Origin: Pseudomonas vanderleydeniana
GTDB lineage: Bacteria; Pseudomonadota; Gammaproteobacteria; Pseudomonadales; Pseudomonadaceae
Assembly: GCF_014268755.2 (NCBI RefSeq)
Contig: NZ_CP077093.1
Span: 6,570,501 to 6,634,500 of the forward strand
Reading direction: 5' to 3'
DNA: 64,000 bases
Shown one piece after another: positions 20,503 to 30,638 of the stretch; the first letter of the stretch is position 1; the number at the start of each line of letters is the position of its first letter. Under the pieces are notes generated by a model that saw only the letters and a program-made list of their open reading frames with translations, searched no databases and was not told the origin of the DNA. Position numbers and translations under genes: made by a program.

Positions 20503-21317
20503 GCGAGCAATACCAACACCGGGCGCGCAAGCGCTTCGGCCAGAACTTCCTGCACGATGCCGGCGTGATCGATCGCATCCTGCGGGCCATCCGTGCCAAG
20601 GCCGAAGACCGCATGCTGGAAATCGGCCCGGGCCAGGGCGCCCTGACCGAAGGCCTGCTGGGCAGCGGTGCCCAGCTGGACGTGGTGGAACTGGACAAGG
20701 ACCTGGTCCCGATCCTCAACCAGCAGTTCGCCGGCAAGCCAAACTTCCGACTGCATCAGGGCGACGCACTGAAGTTCGACTTCACCACCCTGAACGCCGC
20801 GCCGAACAGCCTGCGGGTGGTCGGCAACCTGCCTTACAACATTTCCACCCCGCTGATTTTCCACCTGCTGGAAAATGCCAACCTGATCCGCGACATGCAC
20901 TTCATGCTGCAAAAGGAAGTCGTCGAGCGCCTGGCTGCCGGCCCTGGTGGCGGTGACTGGGGGCGCCTGTCGATCATGGTTCAGTATCACTGCCGCGTGG
21001 AACACCTGTTCAACGTCGGCCCCGGCGCCTTCAACCCACCGCCCAAGGTCGATTCGGCGATCGTCCGCCTGGTGCCCCACGAAGTGCTGCCGCACCCGGC
21101 CAAGGACCACCGCCTGCTCGAACGCATCGTTCGCGAAGCCTTCAACCAGCGCCGCAAGACCCTGCGCAACACGCTCAAGGCCCTGCTCAGCAGCGCCGAG
21201 ATCGAAGCCGCCGGCGTCGATGGCAGCTTGCGTCCGGAGCAGCTGGACCTGGCCGCCTTCGTCCGCCTGGCCGACAAGCTCAGCGAACAGGCGGACAAAC
21301 AACCAGTCGTCGACTGA
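20499..21317 (+). CDS. rsmA: 16S rRNA (adenine1518/1519-N6)-dimethyltransferase
   Basis: 272 residues (also called KsgA). It dimethylates two adjacent adenines in helix 45 of 16S rRNA late in 30S assembly. The N-terminal [10 protein letters not shown], the SAM-binding [14 protein letters not shown] and the catalytic motif [10 protein letters not shown] are intact. It starts in an ATGA overlap with pdxA. A 121-base gap then separates it from apaG, so apaG may have its own promoter; CTAGACT at about 21385 resembles an RpoS -10 but is not convincing. Confidence 0.94.
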   Translation: MSEQYQHRARKRFGQNFLHDAGVIDRILRAIRAKAEDRMLEIGPGQGALTEGLLGSGAQLDVVELDKDLVPILNQQFAGKPNFRLHQGDALKFDFTTLNAAPNSLRVVGNLPYNISTPLIFHLLENANLIRDMHFMLQKEVVERLAAGPGGGDWGRLSIMVQYHCRVEHLFNVGPGAFNPPPKVDSAIVRLVPHEVLPHPAKDHRLLERIVREAFNQRRKTLRNTLKALLSSAEIEAAGVDGSLRPEQLDLAAFVRLADKLSEQADKQPVVD

Positions 21318-21438
21318 CAGCCGATCCCACCGTGCCCGGGTACGACGCCAGGTAGCATATCTGGCCTACTACCCGGCACTTGACCTAGACTGAGAGCCAT
21401 CAGTCGCGTCTTTCGCTTTTGTTTCCAAGGCCTCTCGC

Positions 21439-21819
21439 ATGTCCGATCCCCGCTATCAGGTCGACGTCAGCGTCGTCACCCGGTTCCTTGCTGAACAATC
21501 CCAGCCCGAACAGAACCGCTTCGCCTTCGCCTACACCATTACCGTGCAGAACAACGGCCAGTTGCCTGCCCGATTGCTTTCCCGCCATTGGGTGATCACC
21601 GACGGTGATGGCCATGTGGAGGAAGTCCGCGGCGCCGGCGTGGTCGGCCAGCAACCCCTGATCGAGGCCGGAGCCAGCCACACCTACAGCAGCGGCACGG
21701 TCATGACCACCAAGGTCGGCAACATGCATGGCAGCTACCAGATGCTGGCCGAGGATGGCCAGCACTTCGACGCCATTATCGCGCCGTTCCGCCTGGCCGT
21801 CCCCGGAGCCCTGCACTGA
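21439..21819 (+). CDS. apaG: ApaG domain protein
   Basis: 126-residue single-domain protein of the ApaG (DUF525) immunoglobulin-like beta-sandwich family. The hallmark GxGxxG-like stretch [12 protein letters not shown] and the [18 protein letters not shown] segment are present. The biochemical role is unsettled; it has been linked to metal/phosphate binding and to the neighbouring Ap4A hydrolase only by conserved gene order. It overlaps apaH by one base (TGATG), so the two are coupled. The start ATG 21439 has AAGG upstream. Confidence 0.9.
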   Translation: MSDPRYQVDVSVVTRFLAEQSQPEQNRFAFAYTITVQNNGQLPARLLSRHWVITDGDGHVEEVRGAGVVGQQPLIEAGASHTYSSGTVMTTKVGNMHGSYQMLAEDGQHFDAIIAPFRLAVPGALH

Positions 21820-22694
21820 TGGCGGTATACGCCGTCGGCGACCTGCAAGGCTGCCTGGAACCACTCAAGTGCCTGCTCGAGCGGGTTCGCTTCGACCCCG
21901 CCAGCGACCGCCTGTGGCTCGTCGGCGACCTGGTCAATCGCGGCCCGCAGTCCCTGGAAACCCTGCGCTACCTCTACCGCCTGCGCGATTCGCTGGTCTG
22001 CGTGCTCGGCAACCATGACCTGCACCTGCTGGCCGCCGCGCAGAACGCCGAGCGCCTGAAGAAAAGCGACACCCTGCGCGAGATCCTCGCCGCCCCCGAC
22101 GCGCCGGAACTGCTCGGCTGGCTGCGCCAGCAGAAGCTGCTGCATCACGACGCGGAGCGTAACGTGGCGCTGGTCCATGCCGGTATTCCGCCGCAGTGGT
22201 CGCTGAAGAAGGCCCTCAAGCTCGCCGCGGAAGTCGAGGCGGCACTGCGCGACGACCAGCAGTACCCGGCATTCCTGGCCGGCATGTACGGCAACGAACC
22301 GAACAAGTGGGATGGCGACCTGGAGGGTGTTGCACGCCTTCGGGTGATCACCAACTATTTCACCCGCATGCGCTTCTGCACCGCCGAAGGCAAGCTCGAC
22401 CTCAAGGGCAAGGAAGGCGCCGATACCGCTCCAGCCGGCTACGCGCCCTGGTTCAGCTTCAAGGAGCGCCGTACCCATGGCCTGAAGATCATCTTCGGCC
22501 ACTGGGCCGCCCTCGAAGGCGAGTGCGACGAGCCGGACATCTTCGCCCTCGACACCGGTTGTGTCTGGGGCGGCGCCATGACCCTGATGAACATCGACAC
22601 CGGCGAGCGCCTGGGCTGCAAATGCGACAGCCAGGGTGGCGTCGCACCACCGCCGACCCTGGCCGAGCGATTCCGCGCCTGGCTCTATCGCTGA
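21819..22694 (+). CDS. apaH: bis(5'-nucleosyl)-tetraphosphatase (symmetrical)
   Basis: 291-residue metallophosphatase that splits Ap4A into two ADP and can decap Np4-capped RNA. Metal-binding motifs of the PPP superfamily are intact: GDLQGC near the start, [11 protein letters not shown] and LGNHDLHLL, with a later VHAGI and a C-terminal GHWAAL. Coupled to apaG. By keeping alarmone Ap4A low it influences stress responses and biofilm formation in pseudomonads. Confidence 0.93.
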   Translation: MAVYAVGDLQGCLEPLKCLLERVRFDPASDRLWLVGDLVNRGPQSLETLRYLYRLRDSLVCVLGNHDLHLLAAAQNAERLKKSDTLREILAAPDAPELLGWLRQQKLLHHDAERNVALVHAGIPPQWSLKKALKLAAEVEAALRDDQQYPAFLAGMYGNEPNKWDGDLEGVARLRVITNYFTRMRFCTAEGKLDLKGKEGADTAPAGYAPWFSFKERRTHGLKIIFGHWAALEGECDEPDIFALDTGCVWGGAMTLMNIDTGERLGCKCDSQGGVAPPPTLAERFRAWLYR

Positions 22695-22730
22695 CCCAAA
22701 CGACCTACACGCCCCAGACCGGAGCCCATC

Positions 22731-23060
22731 ATGAGCGAATTCAAACGCATCCCCCCCGAACAAGCCCAGGCCCTGCGCGAGCAGGGCGCCGTAGTCGTCG
22801 ACATCCGTGATCCCCAGGCGTTTGCCCTGAACCACATCACCGGGTCGAAGCACCTGGACAACCACTCGCTGCACGATTTCATCACCCAGGCCGACCTGGA
22901 TAAGCCACTGGTGGTGTGCTGCTACCACGGCAACTCCAGCCAGAGTGCGGCAGCCTATCTGGCCGGCCAGGGCTTCTCCGAGGTCTATAGCCTGGACGGT
23001 GGCTTCGAACTCTGGCGTACGACCTATCCTGCGGAAATCGCTCAGGATATTTCCGAATAA
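22731..23060 (+). CDS. glpE: thiosulfate sulfurtransferase GlpE (single-domain rhodanese)
   Basis: 109-residue rhodanese that moves sulfane sulfur from thiosulfate to cyanide or thiols. The active-site loop [13 protein letters not shown] places the persulfide Cys in CxxGNSS as in GlpE. The N-terminal [10 protein letters not shown] is the rhodanese signature. It lies 36 bases after apaH in the same direction. Length is typical (E. coli GlpE is 108). Confidence 0.92.
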   Translation: MSEFKRIPPEQAQALREQGAVVVDIRDPQAFALNHITGSKHLDNHSLHDFITQADLDKPLVVCCYHGNSSQSAAAYLAGQGFSEVYSLDGGFELWRTTYPAEIAQDISE

Positions 23061-23077
23061 TTTTTTTCTTCCGCTCC

Positions 23078-23098
23078 AGCCCGCATGAACCGCGGGCT
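23078..23098 (+). terminator. weak hairpin after glpE
   Basis: AGCCCGC (23078-23084) and GCGGGCT (23092-23098) form a 7-bp stem in the 301-base gap before prkA. A T-run precedes rather than follows it, so termination would be inefficient. Low confidence. Confidence 0.3.
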
Positions 23099-23147
23099 AG
23101 AGCATTTCCTGACGAACGGTAAAGCGCAACTAATTGCGCATCCCGCC

Positions 23148-23178
23148 TTGACCTCCCCGATTCCGAACTATCCTTAAG
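23148..23178 (+). promoter_or_regulatory. candidate RpoS-type promoter for prkA-yeaH-spoVR
   Basis: TTGACC (23148-23153) is followed after 15 bases by CTATCCTTAA (23168-23177), close to the extended -10 favoured by RpoS (CTATACTTAA). It would give a leader of about 180 bases before prkA. The orthologous E. coli yeaGH operon is known to be RpoS-controlled. The match is by eye only. The rest of the gap holds small hairpins such as CCGGT-ac-ACCGG, with no ORF I would support. Confidence 0.45.
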
Positions 23179-23361
23179 CCCGAGGCCATCCAAATCAGGG
23201 GAGAGCCGGTACACCGGCGTACGGGTCATCGGTAGTAATTTTCAGGGCCATCGCTGCCTTGAAGGTGTTCTGGGGGGTAAACGGCAACGGTTCCAGCGTT
23301 GCATGCCAGCACTTGACTGACTGATCCGACACCGGCTCCAAGTATCGAGCGAGGTGACGTC

Positions 23362-25284
23362 ATGAGCATATTCAGCCATTTCCAACAACGCTTCGAATCC
23401 ACACGGCAGGAAGAACTCACGCTGCAGGAGTATCTTGAGCTGTGCAAGAAGGATCGCAGCGCCTACGCCTCGGCAGCCGAAAGGATGCTACTGGCAATCG
23501 GCGAGCCAGAACTGCTGGATACGTCCACCAACTCACGGCTGTCGCGTATTTTCTCCAACAAGGTGATCCGTCGTTATCCGGCCTTTGAAGACTTCCATGG
23601 CATGGAGGAATGCATCGACCAGATCGTTTCGTATTTCCGCCATGCCGCCCAGGGCCTGGAAGAGAAGAAACAGATCCTCTATCTGCTCGGCCCGGTGGGG
23701 GGCGGCAAGTCCTCCCTGGCGGAAAAACTGAAACAGCTGATCGAGAAGGTCCCCTTCTACGCCATCAAGGGCTCGCCGGTCTTCGAATCGCCGCTGGGCC
23801 TGTTCAACGCCACCGAGGACGGTGCGATCCTCGAGGAGGACTTCGGCATCCCCCGGCGCTACCTGAACACCATCATGTCGCCCTGGGCGACCAAGCGCCT
23901 GGCCGAGTTCGGCGGCGACATCAGCCAGTTCCGCGTGGTCAAGCTCTACCCTTCGATCCTCAACCAGATCGCCGTGGCCAAGACCGAGCCCGGTGACGAG
24001 AACAACCAGGACATCTCGGCGCTGGTCGGCAAGGTCGATATCCGCAAGCTGGAGGAGTTCCCGCAGAACGACGCCGACGCCTACAGCTACTCGGGTGCCC
24101 TGTGCCGGGCCAACCAGGGCCTGATGGAATTCGTCGAGATGTTCAAGGCACCGATCAAGGTGCTGCACCCACTGCTGACCGCCACCCAGGAAGGCAACTA
24201 CAACAGCACCGAGGGCCTGGGCGCGATTCCGTTCACCGGCGTGCTGCTGGCCCACTCCAACGAATCGGAATGGCACACCTTCCGCAACAACAAGAACAAC
24301 GAGGCCTTCATCGACCGGATCTACATCGTCAAGGTTCCGTACTGCCTGCGGGTCAGCGACGAGGTGAAGATCTACGACAAGCTGCTGCACAACAGCTCGC
24401 TGTCCAAGGCCCACTGCGCGCCCGACACCCTGCGCATGCTCGCCCAGTTCACCGTGCTCTCGCGTCTGAAAGAGCCGGAAAACTCGAACATCTATTCGAA
24501 AATGCGCGTCTATGACGGGGAAAACCTCAAGGACACCGATCCCAAGGCCAAGTCGATCCAGGAATACCGCGACGCGGCGGGCGTCGACGAAGGCATGAAC
24601 GGCCTGTCGACCCGCTTCGCGTTCAAGATCCTGTCGAAGGTCTTCAACTTCGACCCCCACGAGATCGCCGCCAACCCGGTACACCTGCTGTACGTGCTGG
24701 AACAGCAGATCGAGCAGGAACAGTTCCAGGCCGAGACCCGCGAACGCTACCTGCGTTACCTCAAGGAGTACCTGGCACCGCGCTACATCGAATTCATCGG
24801 CAAGGAAATCCAGACCGCGTACCTGGAGTCCTACAGCGAGTACGGCCAGAACATCTTCGATCGCTACGTGCTGTACGCCGACTTCTGGATCCAGGACCAG
24901 GAATACCGCGACCCGGAAACCGGCGAAATCCTCAACCGCGTTGCCCTCAACGAGGAACTGGAAAAAATCGAGAAACCGGCCGGCATCAGCAATCCGAAGG
25001 ATTTCCGCAACGAGATCGTCAACTTCGTGCTGCGCGCCCGCGCCAACAACAACGGCAAGAATCCGACCTGGCTCAGCTACGAGAAGCTGCGGGTGGTGAT
25101 CGAGAAGAAAATGTTCTCCAACACCGAGGATCTGTTGCCGGTCATCAGCTTCAACGCCAAGGCCAGCAAGGAGGATCAACAGAAGCACAACGACTTCGTC
25201 ACCCGCATGGTCGAACGCGGCTACACCGACAAACAGGTACGCCTGCTCTCCGAGTGGTACCTGCGGGTTCGCAAGTCGCAGTAA
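23362..25284 (+). CDS. prkA: PrkA-family serine protein kinase (YeaG-like)
   Basis: 640-residue AAA-related protein kinase. The N-terminal AAA-type region contains the P-loop LLGPVGGGKSSLAEKL (near residue 110), and the C-terminal PrkA kinase-like region follows from about residue 410. It is induced in nutrient stress and stationary phase in E. coli as YeaG, together with YeaH. A strong Shine-Dalgarno GAGGTGA lies 5 bases before the ATG. It is the first gene of the conserved prkA-yeaH-spoVR set; a 140-base gap follows it. Confidence 0.93.
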   Translation: MSIFSHFQQRFESTRQEELTLQEYLELCKKDRSAYASAAERMLLAIGEPELLDTSTNSRLSRIFSNKVIRRYPAFEDFHGMEECIDQIVSYFRHAAQGLEEKKQILYLLGPVGGGKSSLAEKLKQLIEKVPFYAIKGSPVFESPLGLFNATEDGAILEEDFGIPRRYLNTIMSPWATKRLAEFGGDISQFRVVKLYPSILNQIAVAKTEPGDENNQDISALVGKVDIRKLEEFPQNDADAYSYSGALCRANQGLMEFVEMFKAPIKVLHPLLTATQEGNYNSTEGLGAIPFTGVLLAHSNESEWHTFRNNKNNEAFIDRIYIVKVPYCLRVSDEVKIYDKLLHNSSLSKAHCAPDTLRMLAQFTVLSRLKEPENSNIYSKMRVYDGENLKDTDPKAKSIQEYRDAAGVDEGMNGLSTRFAFKILSKVFNFDPHEIAANPVHLLYVLEQQIEQEQFQAETRERYLRYLKEYLAPRYIEFIGKEIQTAYLESYSEYGQNIFDRYVLYADFWIQDQEYRDPETGEILNRVALNEELEKIEKPAGISNPKDFRNEIVNFVLRARANNNGKNPTWLSYEKLRVVIEKKMFSNTEDLLPVISFNAKASKEDQQKHNDFVTRMVERGYTDKQVRLLSEWYLRVRKSQ

Positions 25285-25424
25285 CGGCAGCTGCAAGCGC
25301 CAGGCTGCAAGGTCGTCGACACGTCATCCAGCGTGCCGGCGGCTGCGGCAGCCAACCGCTTGTCCCCGAGTTTCCAGCCCGGTGCTGGAAGCCTGTAACG
25401 TGAAGCTGCCCGGAGGGCTCCCCC

Positions 25425-26696
25425 ATGAGCTATGTGATCGACCGACGCCTCAATGGCAAGAACAAGAGCACGGTGAACCGCCAGCGCTTCCTGCGGCGTT
25501 ACCGTGACCATATCAAGAAGGCGGTCGAGGAGGCCGTGAGCCGCCGCTCCATCACCGACATGGAACACGGCGAGCAGATCAGCATTCCCGGTCGCGACAT
25601 CGACGAACCGGTGCTGCACCACGGGCGTGGTGGCAAGCAGACCGTGGTCCACCCCGGCAACAAGGAATTCACCACTGGCGAACACATCCCCCGCCCCCAG
25701 GGCGGTGGCGGTGGGCGCGGTCCCGGCAAGGCCGGCAACTCCGGGGAAGGCATGGATGAATTCGTCTTCCAGATCACCCAGGAGGAGTTCCTCGAGTTCA
25801 TGTTCGAGGACCTGGAACTGCCCAACCTGGTCAAGCGCAACCTGACCGGCACAGACACCTACAAGACCGTCCGCGCCGGGATCAGCAACGAGGGCAACCC
25901 CTCGCGCATCAACATCATCCGCACCCTGCGCTCGGCCCATGCCCGCCGTATTGCCCTGTCCGGCAGCAGCCGGGCGAAACTCAAGGAGGCCAAGGCCGAA
26001 CTGGAGCGGCTCAAGCGCGAAGAGCCGGACAACTTCGGCGATATCCAGGAGATCGAGGCAGAAATCGAAAGACTCAGCGCCCGTATTCACCGGGTGCCGT
26101 TTCTCGATACCTTCGACCTCAAGTACAACCTGCTGGTCAAGCAACCCAACCCCAGCTCCAAGGCCGTGATGTTCTGCCTGATGGACGTATCCGGCTCGAT
26201 GACCCAGGCGACCAAGGACATCGCCAAGCGCTTCTTCATCCTGCTGTACCTGTTCCTCAAGCGTAACTACGACAAGATCGAAGTGGTGTTCATCCGCCAT
26301 CACACCAGCGCCCGGGAAGTCGACGAGGAGGAATTCTTCTACTCACGGGAAACCGGCGGCACCATCGTCTCCAGCGCCCTGAAGCTGATGCAGGAGATCA
26401 TGGCCGAACGCTACCCGACCAACGAATGGAACATCTATGCCGCCCAGGCTTCCGACGGCGACAACTGGAACGACGACTCTCCGATCTGTCGCGACATCCT
26501 GATCAACCAGATCATGCCGTTCGTGCAGTACTACACTTATGTAGAGATCACCCCGCGCGAACACCAGGCCCTGTGGTACGAGTACGAACGCATCAGCGAG
26601 GCGTTCAGCGATACGTTTGCCCAGCAGCAGCTGGTATCGGCCGCCGATATCTATCCGGTCTTCCGTGAACTCTTCCAGCGCAGGTTAGTGACATGA
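25425..26696 (+). CDS. yeaH: YeaH/DUF444 family protein with von Willebrand A-like fold
   Basis: 423 residues. After a basic N-terminus and a Gly-rich stretch ([15 protein letters not shown] near 88-102), the C-terminal half carries a VWA-like MIDAS line [17 protein letters not shown] (DxSxS) and later SDGDNW. A charged coiled-coil-like stretch lies around 185-215. It works with the kinase PrkA in stress survival; the molecular role is not known. It has a four-base overlap with spoVR (ATGA) and a Shine-Dalgarno GGAGGG before the ATG. Confidence 0.92.
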   Translation: MSYVIDRRLNGKNKSTVNRQRFLRRYRDHIKKAVEEAVSRRSITDMEHGEQISIPGRDIDEPVLHHGRGGKQTVVHPGNKEFTTGEHIPRPQGGGGGRGPGKAGNSGEGMDEFVFQITQEEFLEFMFEDLELPNLVKRNLTGTDTYKTVRAGISNEGNPSRINIIRTLRSAHARRIALSGSSRAKLKEAKAELERLKREEPDNFGDIQEIEAEIERLSARIHRVPFLDTFDLKYNLLVKQPNPSSKAVMFCLMDVSGSMTQATKDIAKRFFILLYLFLKRNYDKIEVVFIRHHTSAREVDEEEFFYSRETGGTIVSSALKLMQEIMAERYPTNEWNIYAAQASDGDNWNDDSPICRDILINQIMPFVQYYTYVEITPREHQALWYEYERISEAFSDTFAQQQLVSAADIYPVFRELFQRRLVT

Positions 26697-28264
26697 CCGC
26701 CAGAGAGCAGAAACAGGCCAAGCGCCAACCCCTTTCCACTGGCTCGGAATGGACCTTCGAGCTGATCCAGGCCTACGACCGCGAAATCAGTCGTATTGCC
26801 GAGCGCTATGCGCTGGACACCTACCCCAACCAGATCGAGGTGATTACGGCCGAGCAGATGATGGACGCCTATGCCTCGGTGGGCATGCCCCTGGGCTACC
26901 ACCACTGGTCCTATGGCAAGCACTTCCTTAGCACGGAAAAATCCTACAGCCGTGGCCAGATGGGGCTGGCCTACGAGATCGTAATCAACTCGGACCCCTG
27001 CATCGCCTACCTGATGGAGGAAAACACCATCTGCATGCAGGCACTGGTAGTGGCGCACGCCTGCTACGGCCACAACAGCTTCTTCAAGGGCAACTATCTG
27101 TTCCGCACCTGGACCGACGCCAGTTCGATCATCGACTACCTGGTGTTCGCCAAGCAGTACATCACCCAGTGCGAGGAGCGTCATGGCATCGACGCGGTGG
27201 AGGACCTGCTCGACTCCTGCCACGCCCTGATGAACTACGGCGTCGATCGCTACAAACGACCCTACCCGATCTCCGCGGAAGAGGAACGGCGCCGGCAGAA
27301 AGACCGCGAAGAACACTTGCAGAAGCAGATCAACGACCTGTGGCGAACCATTCCCAAGGGCACGGATAAATTCAGCGAGAAGGACAACGCCCGCTTCCCG
27401 TCCGAGCCGCAGGAGAACATTCTCTATTTCATCGAGAAACACGCACCGCTGCTGGAGCCCTGGCAGCGGGAAATCGTGCGGATCGTGCGCAAGATCGCTC
27501 AATACTTCTACCCGCAACGCCAGACCCAGGTGATGAACGAGGGCTGGGCCACGTTCTGGCACTACACCCTGATGAACGACCTCTACGACGAAGGCCTGGT
27601 CACAGACGGTTTCATGATGGAGTTCCTCACTTCCCACACCAGCGTCGTGTTCCAACCCGGCTTCGACAGCCCCTACTACAGTGGCATCAACCCCTATGCG
27701 CTGGGCTTCGCGATGTACCGGGACATCCGCAGGATGTGCGAGGAGCCGACCGAGGAAGATCGTCGCTGGTTCCCCGAGCTGGCCGGCAGCGACTGGTTGT
27801 CGAGCATCAAGTTCGCCATGAGCAGCTTCAAGGACGAGAGTTTCATCCTGCAGTACCTGTCGCCCAAGGTCATTCGCGACCTGAAGCTGTTCAGCATCCT
27901 CGACGATGATCAGCGCGACGACCTGCTGGTACCCGCCATCCATGACGAAAGCGGCTACCGAACCATCCGCGAGACCCTGGCCGCACAATACAACCTGGGC
28001 AACCGCGAACCCAACGTGCAGATCTGGAGCATCGACCGCCGCGGCGATCGTTCGCTCACCCTGCGCCACCAGCAACACAACCGCAAACCCCTGGGCGACT
28101 CGACCGAGGAGGTACTCAAGCATCTGCACCGCCTGTGGGGCTTCGACATCCACCTGGAAACCCTGCAGGGCGACCAGATCATGAAGACCCATCACGTACC
28201 GCCCAAGGGCGAGCATGGTGAAAACGAATACGGTCGACTGGACCTGGCCGTCATTCACCTCTAA
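26693..28264 (+). CDS. SpoVR family protein (YcgB-like)
   Basis: 523 residues, matching the SpoVR/YcgB family throughout. It has an N-terminal region with [26 protein letters not shown], a His-rich centre ([13 protein letters not shown] and [11 protein letters not shown], which look like metal-binding HxxxH-type sites), and a C-terminal SpoVR domain. In Bacillus SpoVR affects spore cortex; in non-sporing bacteria it forms an operon with prkA and yeaH and is stress-related, function unknown. It is translationally coupled to yeaH. The hairpin at 28274-28325 follows directly. Confidence 0.92.
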   Translation: MTAREQKQAKRQPLSTGSEWTFELIQAYDREISRIAERYALDTYPNQIEVITAEQMMDAYASVGMPLGYHHWSYGKHFLSTEKSYSRGQMGLAYEIVINSDPCIAYLMEENTICMQALVVAHACYGHNSFFKGNYLFRTWTDASSIIDYLVFAKQYITQCEERHGIDAVEDLLDSCHALMNYGVDRYKRPYPISAEEERRRQKDREEHLQKQINDLWRTIPKGTDKFSEKDNARFPSEPQENILYFIEKHAPLLEPWQREIVRIVRKIAQYFYPQRQTQVMNEGWATFWHYTLMNDLYDEGLVTDGFMMEFLTSHTSVVFQPGFDSPYYSGINPYALGFAMYRDIRRMCEEPTEEDRRWFPELAGSDWLSSIKFAMSSFKDESFILQYLSPKVIRDLKLFSILDDDQRDDLLVPAIHDESGYRTIRETLAAQYNLGNREPNVQIWSIDRRGDRSLTLRHQQHNRKPLGDSTEEVLKHLHRLWGFDIHLETLQGDQIMKTHHVPPKGEHGENEYGRLDLAVIHL

Positions 28265-28273
28265 GTTGCAGAC

Positions 28274-28325
28274 ACCTCCGTTGGCGGGCAACACAGGTTA
28301 TCCTGTCCGGCTAACGGAGGTTTTT
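28274..28325 (+). terminator. terminator-like hairpin that contains the cca ribosome-binding site
   Basis: ACCTCCGTT (28274-28282) pairs perfectly with AACGGAGGT (28313-28321), and an inner stem ACAGG-ttat-CCTGT (28293-28306) caps it. The 3' strand is followed by TTTTTC, as in an intrinsic terminator for the prkA-yeaH-spoVR transcript. The same strand supplies the Shine-Dalgarno GGAGG of cca (ATG at 28327), so readthrough RNA would have this site masked. Confidence 0.7.
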
Positions 28326-28326
28326 C

Positions 28327-29556
28327 ATGCAGATCTATAAAGTTGGCGGCGCGGTGCGTGACCGCCTGCTGGGCCGGCCTGTCACCGATGTCGACTGGGT
28401 CGTGGTCGGTGCCACCAGCGAGGAAATGCTCGCCCAGGGCTTTCGCCCGGTCGGAGCCGACTTCCCGGTGTTTCTCCACCCCAGAAGTGGCGAGGAATAC
28501 GCCCTGGCTCGCACCGAACGCAAGAGCGGGCGCGGTTATGGCGGTTTCACCTTCCACGCCAGCCCCGAAGTCACCCTCGAAGAGGACCTGATCCGTCGCG
28601 ACCTGACGATCAACGCCATGGCCGAGGACGATCATGGCCGACTGACCGACCCCTACCACGGCCAGCAGGATCTCGAAAACCGCCTCCTACGCCATGTTTC
28701 CCCGGCGTTCGCCGAAGATCCCCTACGCGTACTGCGTGTGGCCCGCTTCGCCGCGCGCTATGCCGGCCTCGGCTTCACCGTCGCGCCACAGACGCTCGCA
28801 CTGATGCGCGAGCTGGCAGAATCGGGCGAGCTGGAAGCGCTGACACCTGAGCGCAGCTGGAAGGAAATCTCCCGCGCCCTGATGGAAGAGCAACCCCAGG
28901 TATTCATCCAGGTACTGCGCGACTGTGGCGCCCTGGCAGTCCTGTTTCCCGAACTCGACGCCTTGTTCGGCGTGCCGCAGCCCGCCGCGCATCATCCGGA
29001 AATCGACACGGGTCTGCATACCCTGAGCGTACTGGAGCAGGCCGCGCGTCATCAGCAGCCACTGACCGTGCGCTGGGCCTGCCTGCTGCACGACCTGGGC
29101 AAGGGACTCACCCCCGAGCAAGAGTGGCCGAGGCATATCGCCCATGAGGCCAGGGGACTGACACCGATCAAGGACGTCAACGAGCGCTACAAGGTGCCCC
29201 GCGACTGTCAGGAACTGGCCTTGCTGGTCTGCGAGTACCACACTCACGCCCATCGTGCACTGGAGTTGAAGGCTTCGACCCTGCTGGAGTTGCTGCAGAG
29301 TTTCGATGTCTATCGTCGTCCGCAACGTTTCGAGGAGTTCATCGCCGCCTGCGAGATGGATGCCCGCGGGCGCCAGGGACTGGAACAGCGGGATTATCCA
29401 CAGGCCGCCTTCCTGCGCGGCGCAGCGCTGGCCGCCAAGGCCGTCGCGGTTCAGCCGCTGCTGGAAAAGGGCCTCAAGGGACCACAACTCGGCGAGGCGC
29501 TCAAGCGCGAGCGCCTGAATGCCCTCAAGGCCTACAAGGTAAAACACACTGCCTGA
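28327..29556 (+). CDS. cca: multifunctional CCA tRNA nucleotidyltransferase with HD domain
   Basis: 409 residues. Adds or repairs the 3' CCA of tRNAs. The class II nucleotidyltransferase head starts at once, with [23 protein letters not shown] holding the catalytic DxD, then [10 protein letters not shown] and the neck region [10 protein letters not shown]. The C-terminal HD phosphohydrolase domain (about 225-330; CLLHDLGKG) gives 2',3'-cyclic phosphodiesterase/phosphatase activities in the E. coli-type enzyme. The strong Shine-Dalgarno GGAGG is part of the hairpin stem just upstream. A REP pair follows the gene. Confidence 0.93.
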   Translation: MQIYKVGGAVRDRLLGRPVTDVDWVVVGATSEEMLAQGFRPVGADFPVFLHPRSGEEYALARTERKSGRGYGGFTFHASPEVTLEEDLIRRDLTINAMAEDDHGRLTDPYHGQQDLENRLLRHVSPAFAEDPLRVLRVARFAARYAGLGFTVAPQTLALMRELAESGELEALTPERSWKEISRALMEEQPQVFIQVLRDCGALAVLFPELDALFGVPQPAAHHPEIDTGLHTLSVLEQAARHQQPLTVRWACLLHDLGKGLTPEQEWPRHIAHEARGLTPIKDVNERYKVPRDCQELALLVCEYHTHAHRALELKASTLLELLQSFDVYRRPQRFEEFIAACEMDARGRQGLEQRDYPQAAFLRGAALAAKAVAVQPLLEKGLKGPQLGEALKRERLNALKAYKVKHTA

Positions 29557-29575
29557 AAGCCCCCGAAGGACATCT

Positions 29576-29672
29576 GGGAGTCGGCTTGCTGGCGATAGCG
29601 GTGCATCAGGCACCGCTATCTCATTGAATGGCCGCCTGCGGCGGATCGCCAGCAAGCCGGCTTCCACAAGGG
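29576..29672. repeat. REP pair between cca and folK
   Basis: TCGGCTTGCTGGCGAT (29581-29596) is mirrored by ATCGCCAGCAAGCCGG (29645-29660), and an inner hairpin AGCGGTG-catcagg-CACCGCT lies between them. It has the same family core as 771-878. It sits between convergent genes, so it may act as a transcription barrier. Confidence 0.85.
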
Positions 29673-29689
29673 GTGCGCGGCGTGCCGAC

Positions 29690-30220
29690 TCAAGCAGCGG
29701 GTGTCAGCAATTGCGAAGGGGTCAGTTGCTGTCCACGCCACTCGAATGCAACAGGAGACAACGCCTGGTCAATCAGTGCCTCACTCCACAGTGTCGCAAA
29801 ACTCTTCCCGGCTTCAGGATGCAGCTTTTGCGGCGCGATCAAGGACAATGGCCACAAGACGAACGCATTTTTCAGGATTTCCGCGCGGGGCAGGATCAAC
29901 CCGTCGAAATTACCCACCTGCTCGCCATACAGCAGGACGTCGATATCCAGCGGCAAACCCTTGCGGTCCGGCGCATAGCGACCGTTGTCGGCCTCGATGA
30001 ACTTCAATCGACGATCCAGCTCCATCAACGGCAGGTCGGTCAGTGCCGACACCACCAGGTTGAAGAACGGCCCGCTCTTGATCCCCACCGGCTGGCTCTC
30101 GAACACCGCCGAGCAGCGGATATCCGTCAGGAACCCGGCCAGGGCATCGAGACCCGCACACAAATGGGTTTCGCGCTCGATATTGCTGCCGAGCCCGAGA
30201 TAAACCTGAGTTAGCGACAT
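29690..30220 (-). CDS. folK: 2-amino-4-hydroxy-6-hydroxymethyldihydropteridine pyrophosphokinase
   Basis: 176-residue HPPK of folate synthesis: transfers pyrophosphate from ATP to 6-hydroxymethyl-dihydropterin. Visible motifs are VYLGLGSNIERETHL at the N-terminus, the substrate region ESQPVG and FFNLVV, and the catalytic RKGLPLDIDVLLYG with the two metal Asps. It overlaps the end of folB by 10 bases, so the pair is coupled. Pseudomonas often carries a second folK near panB; this is the folB-linked copy. Confidence 0.9.
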   Translation of the reverse strand: MSLTQVYLGLGSNIERETHLCAGLDALAGFLTDIRCSAVFESQPVGIKSGPFFNLVVSALTDLPLMELDRRLKFIEADNGRYAPDRKGLPLDIDVLLYGEQVGNFDGLILPRAEILKNAFVLWPLSLIAPQKLHPEAGKSFATLWSEALIDQALSPVAFEWRGQQLTPSQLLTPAA

Positions 30221-30564
30221 CCGCGCTCGATCTCCACGCCCACGCCCCGGGCAGCCGCAACCGCCCCCGGCTTGGTCAACTTGAGGTGCAGCCAGGGAAT
30301 CTGGAATTCACTCATGAGCACTTCGGCCAGGCGCTCGGCGAAGGTTTCCACTAACTGGAACTGCGACTGCTCGGCAAAAGCCTGGATGCGCGCCGACACG
30401 CTGGCGTAGTCGAGCGCCAGGGTCAGGTCATCCCCTGCCGCGGCTGGGCGGTTGTCCCAGGCGAAACTGAGGTCAAGACGCAGGCATTGCTTGATGCCGC
30501 GCTCCCAGTCGTAGGCCCCGATCACCGTGTCGACTTCCAGGCCTTCGATAAACACTCTGTCCAA
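30211..30564 (-). CDS. folB: dihydroneopterin aldolase (FolB)
   Basis: 117 residues. Converts 7,8-dihydroneopterin to 6-hydroxymethyl-dihydropterin, the FolK substrate. The start [21 protein letters not shown] is the family signature with the pterin-binding Glu/Tyr region, and LDYASVS and the C-terminal KLTKPGAV, which supplies the active-site Lys, follow. I chose a TTG at 30564 because GGAGAAGAG lies just upstream; the frame is open to another TTG at 30588, with a Cys-rich extension that looks unreal. Divergent from plsY. Confidence 0.88.
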   Translation of the reverse strand: MDRVFIEGLEVDTVIGAYDWERGIKQCLRLDLSFAWDNRPAAAGDDLTLALDYASVSARIQAFAEQSQFQLVETFAERLAEVLMSEFQIPWLHLKLTKPGAVAAARGVGVEIERGCR

Positions 30565-30638
30565 GCACTCTTCTCCGCAGCACGACAAGGGCGCAATGCG
30601 CCGTTAGAATCAGGGCGTCCTCGCCCGGAATGGTTAGC

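Noticed and set aside
23533..25296. 587-codon minus-strand frame opposite prkA
   Set aside because: Composition is Val/Leu/Gly/Asp-rich antisense text; prkA on the plus strand has clear motifs and a strong ribosome-binding site.
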